Source: Watersipora subatra
Taxonomy: Eukaryota > Bryozoa > Gymnolaemata > Cheilostomatida > Watersiporidae
Assembly: GCF_963576615.1 (NCBI RefSeq)
Contig: NC_088711.1
Coordinates: 16,043,869-16,107,868, forward strand
Direction: 5' to 3'
DNA: 64,000 nucleotides
Shown here one piece after another: positions 24,083 through 35,803 of the stretch (position 1 is the first letter of the stretch; every line of letters starts with the position of its first letter). The translations under genes and the position numbers were made by a program. A model generated the notes under the pieces. The model made no database searches. It was not told the origin of the DNA and worked only from the letters and a program-made list of their open reading frames with translations.

Positions 24083-25349
24083 CGTTATAATATTATAATG
24101 TATTATGATATAGATTATTGTTTATACTTATATGGGAATCCATAGTAACGTATGGATTGACGTGGAGAAGGTTTTACAATAGTGCAGTAGCTAAAAATAC
24201 TTTTGTTTACTAATCGGATATGAGGTCAAAGGTACTGATGATAAAAACAGAATTTGATCTTAGTCATCTACCATCGACCTCAACCCTTGCTTCATTAGTC
24301 ATCAATACTAAGTGCTTTCACACCAATTTTGTTTCTAAAAGTTTTTACGAGTCATGCAAGTTTGCCGGAATGAAAGCTTTTGTAAAAAGCTATCCAAATT
24401 TTTGATAAAATCTGGAATTGATCAATTGGAACTTGACTAATAAGATTCAAGGAGAACTCGGCATACTGCGTATACTGAGACAAAACTGTTTTCACAAAAA
24501 TTGTCATGCGCAGTCTCAGATTTGGAAGATGACCTTCCAAGAATAAAAAACAAGACATTTAAGATAAGAATTAACCTGCTGGCCTAAACTTTAAGTCGAT
24601 GTTGTTTGTATAACTCAAAACACTCGAAGGGGATTTTATGAGGCCTGGCACCCTTAGCGTATCTCTGGTATGCCAAGGGTTGGTGTTTACATGATTTGAA
24701 AGTGCTAAAGAGAATGAGCAAAGTTTTCGTTCTCCAGACGGTCTGCAGTCAAGTGCATTCATTGAAGGGTTGCCTCACGATTTTTTATGATATTGATGCA
24801 TCTATGGTGAGCACAACAAGGTTGATTAACGTTTATATTTACCCTCTTCTCCCCTCGATTCTTTTCATACAAATTGAGGCATAAAAATAGCTCATATGAA
24901 CTTCTCTCATGTTGGTGTTAGTAAAAAAGTTAGTTCAGTTGGTTGATGTCCAGACATGATAGCTTGCTGGCATTTTGGCAGTCTGTCTGTCATCAATCCT
25001 TTAGTAGATGCCTCATGTGATGATTAGGAGTTGTGCCAAAAATATTAAAATAAGCTTTATTCAAGTCATATTCCATAGCAGCGCGTACTGCAATTCCTCT
25101 CTTAGTTTTCCTTTCTTCCTCTCGGGTCCGCAATTCTTCCATTTCTGTGCCAGCACATCTGACTTATGCTTCATTTATCCTATAGAAGTATCCATTTTAA
25201 ATTTTGAAACAAATATTTTGGACTATTTTATAATTCAAAAATTGGTACTGCCAATTTATTGTAAAGTAAGATCAGTGATGACATGTTCATGGCTATAAAG
25301 TAAGCTTACCATGTATAAGGTAATAATATATGTATTATATGCAACATAG
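24083..25349. other. Intergenic DNA, no gene seen
   Basis: No frame with family resemblance. A weak tRNA-like A box (GTTCAGTTGGTTGATG, near 24934) may be a SINE scrap. Confidence 0.4.
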
Positions 25350-25478
25350 ACATGCTGTGAATTTGTAATGCATATGATGTAAACATGTAATACATTTGCT
25401 GTGAACATGTAATAGATTTGCTCTGAACATGTTATACATTTGCTGCGAACATGTAATGCATTTGTTGTTAACGTGTGA
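25350..25478 (+). repeat. 22-bp tandem repeat interrupted by a mariner
   Basis: About six copies of a unit close to GAACATGTAATACATTTGCT. Related sequence (TGTTGTGAACATGAAAT) resumes just right of the mariner at 26781, so the transposon inserted into this array. Confidence 0.8.
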
Positions 25479-25480
25479 TA

Positions 25481-26778
25481 CAACAGTAAGTCAATAAGTA
25501 GTGAGAATTTTATCATAACATTTTATTACAATAAGATAGAGCTTTACATTTTTTTCTTTTCAAAATAGTTTCCTTTTTCTATACACTTGATCCACTTTCC
25601 TACAAGGTTTTCAATTCCTGCAGAATAAAGTTCTGGGTTCTAAACCATTTACACACCGCTTCAATGACAGCTGCATCCGAAGTGAAGTACTTGCCTCTCA
25701 TGTGGTTCTATAATGGTCCAAAAAGATAAAAATCGTCTGGTGCCAGATTTGGAATATAAGGAGAGTGTACTAACACCTCCCAGCCCAGTTCCTCAATTTT
25801 GGTCATTGTAGAGTGGGCATTATTCTCGTGGATCATGACACCTTTTGCCTGGAGGCTTCTTCTCTTGTTCCTTTTGTCACACTTCATCACAGCCAGGAGC
25901 TTACAGTAATTTTGAGCATTAACAGTGTTACCTTGGCTCCTCAAATTCAAAGTTATAGGACCCTTTCCATCCCAGAATACCATGAGCATTGTTTGCTACA
26001 TCACCCTCTGGGACTTGAACTTCTCCTTTACAGGAGTCTGTATGCTTCCACTCCATTGATTGTTTTTTTGATTTTTTTTGTAATAATACACCCAATCTTC
26101 ATCTGTGGTTACAATCTTAGATGGAAAGGCGTTCCCTTTCGGGCTGAATCTTCTCATCTACACTCTGGCAGCCACAACACGCTGTGCTTTGAGATCATCA
26201 TTCGGCATCTTGGGTACCCACAGCGTGAGCTGACATTGTTATTGGCTAGCTTCTCATGGACAATATTGTGTTGTTTGGACAATGTGTGCAGTTTTATGTG
26301 AAATGCCCATGTTCTCAGCGACATCATATACAGTGAGTCATATATCAGATTTTCTATCACTTTTCTACCGCAGCTACTGAGTGTGGTGTTGAAGCATCAA
26401 CTTGTCTGCCACTTTTTTGCTCATTGGTAATGTCTTGTCACCCATTATTGAATTCACCAACACACCTATAGCAGCTTGTTTGTGACATACAGCTTCTTCC
26501 ATACTGTTCAGTCATTATCCTGTGTATGAGGATAATGACACTTGGTTTTACACCTTCAACTATCAAAAATTTCATAACAGCTCTTTGCTCTATCATCGAG
26601 CATGTTTTCAACTTACCGGCCATTTTGAATATAATATGAAAAAGTTGAATTGCTAAAATGTTGAACTTTAGGGTATGATGACAACTCCCATTTATAGAAG
26701 TTTAAAAAATATTAAATTGCTATCTAAAATGGAATGAAAGCTATGACAACATTCCAACTACTCATTGACTGACCCTCG
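25481..26778 (-). mobile_element. Mariner DNA transposon, full length but inactive
   Basis: A 1298-bp element between TA dinucleotides (25479-25480 and 26779-26780). The right end reads, in reverse complement, CGAGGGTCAGTCAATGAGTA, and the left end CAACAGTAAGTCAATAAGTA. These are diverged but clearly related mariner termini. Length is normal for mariner. The transposase inside is broken. Confidence 0.92.
25530..26623 (-). pseudogene. Mariner transposase pseudogene
   Basis: Starts MAGKLKTCSMIEQRAVMKFL, a clear mariner N-terminus related to the SETMAR/Hsmar1-type group. The catalytic end (25989-25708) contains VFWDGKGPI, MIHENNAHS in place of MIHDNARPH, and YIPNLAPDDFYLFGPL, which carries the third aspartate of the D,D34D triad. 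The second catalytic aspartate appears to be changed to glutamate. Several frame changes and stops separate the pieces. Non-functional. Confidence 0.9.
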
Positions 26779-26780
26779 TA

Positions 26781-27235
26781 TGTTTGTTGTGAACATGAAA
26801 TAAATGTTCACAGCCCATCTATAACATGCGCTGTGAACATTTTCTAGGAAAACATGTTGCATGAGCTGTAGACACGCATTATGTGTTCAGCGAACATCTA
26901 TTTTTGAAATTCGGTAAAAAATGTTTCAGTCTAAAAATATAATTTAACTTGTTAAAGAGGCATTGCAAAAGATCAGCATAATCTAAATGTACTTACTTGT
27001 AATTGTATTAAATTATCTTACATCACGGAATTTGAACTGATGCCAACATTTGCTGCTGGCCTTCCATTATTCAGTAGCCTTTTATGCGCGACCCTTTGTT
27101 AGGCTAAACTCTTGCCAATAAATGTATCGGGTAGCACTGCACTTCATTTCATATATGTTGGGAGAAGTATTCGTAATATTCCATATCTTTATAGCAAATT
27201 TATAGCTACTGAGACACGCATATAGCAAGTGCATG
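26781..27235. other. Intergenic DNA, continuation of the 22-bp array then unique
   Basis: The first ~90 bases hold decayed copies of the 22-bp repeat described at 25350. The rest is AT-rich without features that I can name. Confidence 0.5.
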
Positions 27236-27305
27236 CAACAATGTTATTATTGTTGTTAACAATGTTATTATTGTTGTTAACAATGTTATTATTGTTGTTA
27301 ACAAT
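27236..27305. repeat. 21-bp tandem repeat, 3 copies
   Basis: Three perfect copies of AACAATGTTATTATTGTTGTT, itself nearly palindromic. It ends five bases before the start of a Helitron. Confidence 0.9.
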
Positions 27306-27310
27306 CATTA

Positions 27311-28142
27311 TCTATATATATAAATCTCAGTGTTTGTTCGTCTTTTTGTTTTATCCCTGTGTCCAGGTATAACGATTTAAGTTTAGCAATTTAAAATTCA
27401 CTCTGCAGAGGATTTCAGTTTGCAACAGTCAAATCCCTAGTCGACAAACAAGCACGCATAACTACTAGGCTAAGCTATTCTTATCATTACTAATGCTCTT
27501 ACATATAATAGGTGCGCGATTGCGACTTTATTGCACCTTATCGCGATTGCACACGCTAAATATGCACTTATTTATGCACTTATTAATTAATATTTCCATT
27601 TACTATTGTTATTTTTTAGAAAATTTTTGCTCGAAAATTTTTTTTAGGAAAGCTTATTGCTTTCACCATTACCCATTACCTTTTTTTAATACGTAATTTT
27701 CAAATGTGCCATTTAAATTTCAAATGTGCTGTTACACTCCTATTTCTGGTTTCGTTAAATCTGTAAAAGCTAAATACTTTTCACGAGGTAAAATTTATTC
27801 TCTAGTAGGAGTTGCCTTTACCTTCTGTCTCCATTCGGTCAGACAAAAACAATCCGATATCTCAGTACCAGTATCAAGTACCAAGTATGTACTATGGTAC
27901 CATCAATGTACCAGTATCGAGAGGTATCAGTATCGTCTATCAAAACTTTGAATACAACGAGCTTCTGCTGCAACGCTAAACTGTTTTATACATACACCTC
28001 TATGTACTCATTATTTATTTTTTCTCTTAATTCATTTGACCTGCACAAAAACACTTTTCTCATGATATGAAGTTTAAAAGTTAGGATGGTAAATGTTGTA
28101 TATGCTTTTTGATTACTCGGGCAACGTCGGGCATTCGACTAG
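27311..28142 (+). mobile_element. Non-autonomous Helitron, family B
   Basis: Starts A|TCTATATATATAAATCTCAG and ends GGGCATTCGACTAG|T, with CGGGCAACGTCGGGC before the end, which resembles the GC-rich 3' hairpin of Helitrons. The 832-bp body has no Rep/helicase frame. Its 5' end matches the minus-strand element at 45579-46038. Confidence 0.8.
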
Positions 28143-28298
28143 TAGTAACTAAAGCTAAGCTTAGATTGAGGATTTTTATAGTTTACAACGTCGGGCAATT
28201 ACAAGTGTAGGTGTAAAGAGGGGTTTGAGACAGATAGACAATTTAAATGTAGAAGTAAGATTCCTCGCTTCCTATTTGTACTAACCTCAGATGGTCAA

Positions 28299-29639
28299 TG
28301 CCACTGCGGACAATGTCACTGGACAATGCCACTGTGGACAATGCCACTGTGGACAATGACACTGTTTACAATGCCACTGTGGATAATGACACTGGACAAT
28401 GACACTGTGGACAATGCCACTGTGTACAAAGCCGCTGTGGACAATGCCACTGTGGACAATGACACTGTGGACAATGACACTGTGGAAAATGCCACTGTGG
28501 ACTATACCGCCATGGACAATGACACTGTGGACAATGCCACTGTGGACAATGACACTGTGGACAATGACACTGTGGACAATGCTACTGTAGACAATGCCGC
28601 GGTGGACAATGACCCTGGGCAATGCCACTGTGGACAATGCCACTGTGGACAATGACACTGTGGACAATGCCACTGTGGATAATGCCACTGTGGATAATGC
28701 CACTGTGGACAATGACACTGTGGACAATGACACTGTGGACAATGACACTGTGGACAATGCCACTGTGGATAATGCCACTGTGGATAATGCCACTGTGGAC
28801 AATGACACTGTGGACAATGACACTGTGGACAATGGCTCTGTGGACAATGACACTGTTTACAATGCCACTGTGGATAATGACACTGGACAATGACACTGTG
28901 GACAATGCCACTGTGTACAAAGCCGCTGTGGACAATGCCACTGTGGACAATGACACTGTGGACAATGACACTGTGGACAATGCCACTGTGGACTATACCG
29001 CCATGGACAATGACACTGTGGACAATGCCACTGTGGACAATGACACTGTGGACAATGACACTGTGGACAATGCTACTGTAGACAATGCCGCGGTGGACAA
29101 TGACCCTGGACAATGCCACTGTGGACAATGCCACTGTGGACAATGACACTGTGGACAATGCCACTGTGGATAATGCCACTGTGGATAATGCCACTGTGGA
29201 CAATGACACTGTGGACAATGACACTGTGGACAATGACACTGTGGACAATGCCACTGTGGATAATGCCACTGTGGATAATGCCACTGTGGACAATGACACT
29301 GTGGACAATGACACTGTGGACAATGGCTCTGTGGACAATGACACTGTTTACAATGCCACTGTGGATAATGACACTGGACAATGACACTGTGGACAATGCC
29401 ACTGTGTACAAAGCCGCTGTGGACAATGCCACTGTGGACAATGACACTGTGGACAATGACACTGTGGACAATGCCACTGTGGACTATACCGCCATGGACA
29501 ATGACACTGTGGACAATGCCACTGTGGACAATGACACTGTGGACAATGACACTGTGGACAATGCTACTGTAGACAATGCCGCGGTGGACAATGACCCTGG
29601 ACAATGCCACTGTGGACAATGCCACTGTGGACAATGACA
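28299..29639. repeat. 15-bp minisatellite with 491-bp higher-order repeat
   Basis: About 90 copies of a 15-bp unit (GACAATGACACTGTG or GACAATGCCACTGTG) fill 1.34 kb. Variant units recur in fixed order: GCCGCTGTGGAC starts at 28431, 28922 and 29413, exactly 491 bases apart, so about 2.7 copies of a higher-order repeat are present. Copies are nearly identical (for example GGGCAATG against GGACAATG at one site), so amplification is recent. The CC-variant unit contains CCACTGTGG, a small palindrome. Long open frames on both strands (up to 280 codons) follow from the 15-bp period. Because 491 is not a multiple of three, no frame survives the whole array, so coding is unlikely. Confidence 0.95.
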
Positions 29640-30117
29640 CAAGACCATTTAAAAAACTAGCTAGTTTTTGCGTAAAATATTTTAACAAAACTGTTTTTTC
29701 TATTGGTTAGTTCTGTTCAGGGTTGCTGATATATTATCCATACTTCTAGGAAAGTGTTAACATCTGATCAAAAGTGTTTTGTGCCATTCAAAACAACTTA
29801 GTTATGCTCCATTAGTTCCTCGTACTTGATCTAGATTGTGTCTATTGAGTCCTATGATCACTAACAGGGTGTTGAGACTAGCATACCCAACAAGGAGGGC
29901 TGCAGGAAGTGTCTCAAGACTAACAGGGACATTGTGAGCTCTTAAACTAACAAACAACCTTTTGTATGAAGAATATTGATTCATTGTAGACAGGAATCTG
30001 AATATTTATAGTCAACAGCTTTTGCTTTTCTTTGATTTTTTTCAAGTCTATGATGGCATCATTGACTGGCTGATACAACTGTTTAAGTAGCTAGCGGTGC
30101 AGGAAACATAGTTATTC
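29640..30117. other. Spacer, nothing seen
   Basis: Unique AT-rich sequence between the minisatellite and the next inverted-repeat element. No coding signal. Confidence 0.5.
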
Positions 30118-30730
30118 ACTAGTGTTACACGCTACGAATTTTTGAGCTTCGAAGTTGTGGTTTTCATCGTAGGAATGAGGAAGACGAATTTGCATGATAC
30201 GCAGGAGTGGTCGCACAACTCGTAATTATTTGTAGCTGACTAGTTTACGTGCTACGAAGAAGTTGTTGCACAACTCGGCGTTTTTTATATTAGTCTGTTG
30301 CGCTTTTATCTGCAACGGGGCGCATAATTTATATCGCGTCTAGCACTTCTAAAATGCGTCTAAGGTGAAATGTCAACGCCAAAGCGTGTCAGAATTTTCT
30401 CTTTCAAATTTGGAGTTAATCTTTTTTATTTCGAAGATATTATTTTTAAAACACATGCATTAAAAACAGAGCTGCGTAGGGATGATGTAAGGGCGTCACT
30501 AATGAAGACGATGAAAATCCTACCTCCGATCGCAAATATTTGTACAATAATACGAATATTAATGTTTACATCGTGCGAAGTACTTCGTTGTTGATACGAT
30601 GTTTTCAAAAATACCCCCTTGAAGCGGAGGGTTGAATCGCTTCGAAGAATTAAAGATTCGATGTTTTAAACCATTTACATGCTACGAAGATGAAAATAGG
30701 ACAAAACTTCGTAGCATGTAACACTAGTGA
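30118..30730. mobile_element. Inverted-repeat MITE-like element
   Basis: The ends are CACTAGTGTTACACGCTACG and its reverse complement with one mismatch (right arm TTCGTAGCATGTAACACTAG). A partial third copy of the end (ACTAGTTTACGTGCTACGAAG) lies inside at about 30239. The 570-bp interior has no transposase. No convincing target duplication is visible, so the superfamily is unknown; the TAGTG-type terminus would allow hAT. Confidence 0.7.
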
Positions 30731-31061
30731 TTGTAAAAGAAGAGTATTGTGAATAGCATCTCTCAAGCGCTGTCATTGACTGCTCCACAGCACTACTTGA
30801 AGCATCCGTTCTATTTAACATACTCCTTACTAAGACTGAAGCATCAGCCTTGCTGTACCAAGTACACTGGGGCACCATTTATAGAAATCGGTTTTTATGA
30901 TGATGCTTGTATTATGAACCGCATACTTTTTTAGTATTTGCTATTAATTGTTTCTCTAACAATTAACAATCTTCATTCTGAATAGCATTTCATTATTTCA
31001 GAGCAACCTAGTTTTGATTTCATTCAAAAATTTTTCAGGTTTTGTTTTAAAATGTACCCTC

Positions 31062-31214
31062 CAACGTCTGCTAGCCAATCATGAGAAAGCAACAGGCAAA
31101 AATCTAAAGCATTTCTTATACACGCGGACACCCTAGCATTCAGCAGTACTGTCAACTGTAACGTCAACACCAGTTCACTTGATGTCGCTCTAGTGTGCTT
31201 CAGCCTTCACAGAG
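31062..31214 (+). promoter_or_regulatory. Likely promoter and 5'UTR exon of the ETS gene
   Basis: A CCAAT box (GCCAATCATG near 31075), a weak TATA-like CTTATACA and then about 75 non-coding bases ending in a strong splice donor ACAGAG|GTGAGT at 31214. The next plausible acceptor is CTTGCAG at 32199, twenty bases before the ETS start codon. The join is inferred from splice motifs only. Confidence 0.45.
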
Positions 31215-32218
31215 GTGAGTTGACACGCAAAGGTACATGTGATGACAAAATCTGTGTGATATTACTAGGGCAGCACTCATCGTTACCTTTTACATAAATC
31301 TTAAGACGTAGCGTTAGATGTTGGAATGACCAGCATGGTCAGAGTTCTTTGAACCTTGACATCGTCCTTCACCTCAATGCATTTAGCATAAGACAAGTGC
31401 CTTCAATACAATAACGCTTATCATAGAAATTAGGTTACACTGTTGTGTTGCAATGATATGAAGAAAACTTCTGAAAACGACTTTGGAAAGATCGGTTTTT
31501 AATTGTTAGGAGTGGCAGCTGCACCATTCTGCTTATCCTTTTACTTATGAAGTTCGCTTTGTCATCTTTCAACAACAAACAGCACTGACAGACTTCTGCT
31601 CGTAATAGTGTATCATTTCATTGATGGATTCTTTTTATGAACTTTTACCTTCCTTGCTCTTGCATCATTGTCAGTTTTCAAACTGGGAAAATTTGGTCTG
31701 GAAAATATTGACTGGACGAACACATTGAGATTATTTGTCTGGCTACGTGACCCAGTTCCGTCTTGCTTGCGTCAAACTTAAAGAATAAACAACATGATGA
31801 TTTATCACTGCGCTCTACTTGACTATAATTTGGTCGTTCTTTGTAGTGTGATAGCCTAGTTCTTCCATTTGAGTGATAACAAAAGCTTGATGTTTGATTG
31901 GCTGAGCGATCCACCAATTAGATCTGATTGCGAAATCTGGCAATATTTTAACTATTTGTGGCTCAACAGGCAGTTAATCAGCCAGTTGACACTTGCTTAG
32001 CACAAGTTGCAGATCATTATTGTACATAGGCTAATTCATCTGACTAACACAGGCACCAAGTAAGTTTTGCTACGAACTGTCATAGTAAGAGTTTATCGTA
32101 TTATTAAACACACATGTCTCGTTGCATTTTTATAATCTCATAAGTGAATATTTTTGTTATTCTGTGCCTGTTGGTATATAACATCGAAAGCACTTGCAGT
32201 TCTAGGAGTCGAACCAAA

Positions 32219-35135
32219 ATGTTAACAATTGAGAATCCAATCTGCGAGGAAAGATCGTACCTTGATGAATGGAAACGAACAAGCACCCAACAGCCAATAT
32301 CAGAGGTTAAATCTGAGCAGCCCTGGGATAGACTCAGCTCCAGCGACACATATGAAGGCTCGCCGGTCTGGTCACCCCCTTCGAGCACTGTTGACACCGG
32401 CTATAGCTTGTCAAATGCAGCTCCAGAACGTAAGCATTTAACTATTTCCTCATTCATATGGGCATTCGTTTCTGTATCGAGGTACTCGGTGAGATAAAAA
32501 CTATATACAACATTGTGCTTTGTTTGCAGCAGTGTCCAATTGGAAGGACAAGCCTGTGCAACAGTGGTCAGTAGATGAAGTAACTCTATGGATTTGCTCT
32601 CTCATGAACAACCAATCCTCCCTAGCATTTGATCTTAATAGCTATGGTCCATCAGTCAATGTAGCCGCTTATCTCCACCTGACGGGAGCTGAACTTATGC
32701 GCATGTCGTGCAGTGAACTCCAGGATCGGGATCCTCAAAGTGGTACCTTGGTTTATCACTCGCTCCAGAATCTCCTCAGTCAGACTAGCAACCTATTTCC
32801 CTTTCCTTCTACCACCATGCCCTCTTACATGCACATGGTTAGTTGATGAGTCTCCTTTAGTCAACGCAGTAGCATTGCCGCTGTCTCCATATAGGTGCAG
32901 TGATGGGTATTCTTGGTCTGTCTTAGAATTAGACTTTGATACATTAGCATATGTCCTTACAAATAACACTCCAATTCTTTTTAGTCGTGGTACTTTAATA
33001 AATACCCAAAATCTTGTAGCCGATGTTTACATTTCTAATGTGGTCTTCATTTCAAAATTATGTAACACTAGCCGCTGTTAGAACAATACTTGTGACCCAA
33101 TCTATAGCTGATAGCCATGCTATCTCATCCATTCACGTACACTAAAAGGTCGCGACCTGAAGCCTTCATCACAGTTTTATTAAATGATTCATCATATTGC
33201 GTAGCTCATTTTGTGTTTTTTATACCTTCACAGGACACCGTGATTGAGTCTAGCCCGAGTAACCATCTAGTGGCCAATGAAAACCAGCCACGAGGTCCAG
33301 ACTTGATCAAACAAGAGCCCATGGTGAAAGGTGAGAATCTGGATATTAACTAGCAATAGAAACAGTTGTTGTTCAAACGCCTTCAAAAGCAGGTACAGCA
33401 ATGATTAATGCGGAAACAAGTAGGCTATCGCTGTGGTTAGCTTTAGAATATTACCAGCTTATAAACCCCTTTTAAATCTGCTCACTGTCATTTGCTCACC
33501 TATAAATTAGTATTAAACACGATCGTATCTCACTAAGCCTCCGGCTTATCTTCCATTACACTGCAGCCAGTTGACAAGAGTACTTGTGAACAATTGCCGG
33601 TACCATGTAGCCAGTTTTCCCTGTGAAAAACAACAGCTAAATGTGAAGTGTTGATGATAACGAAAGCCTGGGAATCTTGTTTGTTTCTAGATTGCGTGCG
33701 CGATTAAGTATTGTTCAGCTTGTTTACATTACGCTACAGTACATTGATGTATGATGATGCAACTTGTTACAGATTTCATACAGCCCCGCCTGCCGTCTCT
33801 TGATCTCAAGCTTATATCCTTCGATATTGATGACCATTTTGACAGCATCAAATCTTTAGCTAAAGAGGCAACAAATATGGACCAATTTATGAAAAGTTTA
33901 AATTCGTTGCGATGCAACGATAAACAGCGAGGCAACTTGCACAATGATCAGAATTCATTCACACCATTTGCCAGCCACGTCAACAATGGGATCACCGCCC
34001 TTCACCATCCTTGTCATCTGCCATTTCCAACAAGTGGCTCCCCGATGCTCTCACCCAGATCGGATGGCTCGATGACGCCACCAGAAGACCTCACTAGGGA
34101 CTTTGGCGGATCATACTACCAGAATGGTGAGTTGTCCTGTAATTTACTTCAGACTGCCTTTGAGCCTGCAGACGGCGTTTTTTATGCAGTGTTAAATATG
34201 CCTATAAGGAAGTAACTCTCCAATGTTAGTCTAATTAACTTACTGACCATGTAATGTTTGTATAAGGAAGCAGCTTTCACACGAAGACTTACAAAATTGA
34301 AAGCGCAAATTGAAAGCGCGGGTGGACGCAGTCGAAGCGCGTCGAGTTCAAACCTCGCTAGGCTATTTGTCATAACTAACGGTGATGACATTGTCAAGTA
34401 TGTGGCGGGGATGGTCGGTGGCTGGTACGCGTGATCATTCAGCTGTAAACACAGTCAGGGTGCTTGCCAAACTACGTAGGCCTTGCTATTAATATTCACA
34501 TTATATGCAACTGAATCCTCTGTCCTAAATTCTGGCATCCTAGATATAAGCCACTCGCGTGTTATGTAATAAATATTGCTGTTTGTAGAGGTGAAAGGCA
34601 ACCATTTATGGGAATTCATCAGAGACCTCCTATTTGACAGCCGCTACAACCCATCGCTAGTCAAGTGGGAAGACAGAGAGGAGGGAATCTTCAAGTTTGT
34701 CAAATCCGATCAGGTTGCTAAACTATGGGGGAAGAAGAAAAACAATCCAGCTATGACCTATGAAAAGCTATCCAGGGCTATGAGGTAGGCAAGCGCCGGC
34801 TCTGATTGGCTGTTGTATTTCCTTGTTGAGTATTGTGAGAATAATATTCTGGTACATATTTAGTATCTAATGTTTTTTGCGGCTTGGCTAAAACCGTATC
34901 GATATCAAGGGTATTAGCCTCTGATGCAGTTTAACTTTAACCCATTATCAAGTTTGGGTAATTGAATGATATGGTGGTTTGGAAATGATGTTTTGAAGGT
35001 CGCTGTTCCGTAAATAACAACATATCTTTTGTTCTCTTGCTTAGGTATTACTACAGAAGACAAATATTGGAAAGGATCGATGGCCGCAGACTGGTCTACA
35101 AGTTTGGCTGCATGGCCACCGGATGGAAAGCATGA
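32219..35135 (+). CDS. ESE-class ETS transcription factor (ELF3/EHF-like)
   Basis: Six coding exons join in phase: 32219-32429, 32530-32837, 33234-33330, 33773-34126, 34589-34784, 35045-35135, giving 418 aa. A pointed (PNT/SAM) domain occupies about residues 76-157 (QQWSVDEVTLWICSL onward). The Ets DNA-binding domain runs from HLWEF at 329 to VYKFG near 411, with the recognition helix LSRAMRYYY and the wing GRRLVYKFG intact, so sequence-specific binding to GGAA sites in the nucleus is expected. MTYEKLSRAMRYYY followed by ILERIDGRRLVYKFG and a short GWKA tail matches ELF3/EHF/ELF5 rather than SPDEF or ETS1. IKQE at 198-201 fits a SUMO-acceptor site (lysine 199). The middle is serine/proline-rich (PMLSPRSDG). 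The ATG is the first in frame after an upstream TAA. In vertebrates this class controls epithelial differentiation; the same role here is inference. I do not see the AT-hook of ELF3. Confidence 0.93.
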
Positions 35136-35797
35136 GCTACAATGGCTCAAACCACAAAACCAAAATCTCCCAGTAAGGGTAGATGTTTCAGTAATGTCTG
35201 TTTTAAGGCAAACATTTTTAATAACATTCTTTATCCTATTTTATATTGTTATATGTATAGCTATATAGATAAATATTCTTCAAGTCATTTTTACATCTTT
35301 TTGAATGAGTTGTTGCGCCGGCGCAATAGCCATTCCTGTACATATTTTTACATAATATTTCTTATGCACGCATATCATGAACATAGCTCAGGAACCAATA
35401 CAGAAGTTAAACCTCAATTGTCAAACACATGTTGTTTTTGCAGCATCTATTTTTAGATCATTTCAATCAGGGATGAGCAGGCAGTATAATTTATGTGAAA
35501 CCTTGACCAATTATAAGATGGTTCTTGTAGATTTTAGCATGATGAAATGCACGGTGCTATGCCAGCATTGTTTAATAGGTGATGGGTATGTTTATGCCTG
35601 CATGGCATATCACTGAGCAAAACAATTTGATGAATTCATCCTTTTTAGGCCATTATGTCTGAATGCTTGCCGAATAACAGACACATTTTTTAATTTGTCA
35701 AAATGTGTAAATATGTAGCTATTGAATTTGTCTAGGAACTTTCCTAGAATATATAGAGTGATAAAATTAATTCCAAGATTATTTATTCAAGACCAGC

Positions 35798-35803
35798 AAT
35801 AAA
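35798..35803 (+). promoter_or_regulatory. Poly(A) signal, ETS gene
   Basis: AATAAA about 660 bases past the ETS stop codon; the first canonical hexamer I find downstream of it. Confidence 0.5.

Noticed and set aside
25813-26301. 162-codon plus-strand frame
   Set aside because: Antisense shadow of the mariner transposase pseudogene.
28299-29639. CRISPR-like array
   Set aside because: The repeats have no unique spacers between them and the genome is eukaryotic; it is a minisatellite.
28287-29688. Long open frames on both strands (up to 280 codons) across the minisatellite
   Set aside because: They follow from a 15-bp repeat period without stops. They occur in several frames and both strands at once, and the 491-bp super-period breaks every frame.
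34310-34360. tRNA-like box B (GAGTTCAAACCTCG) in an ETS intron
   Set aside because: Box A is weak and no acceptor stem is visible; at most a SINE scrap.
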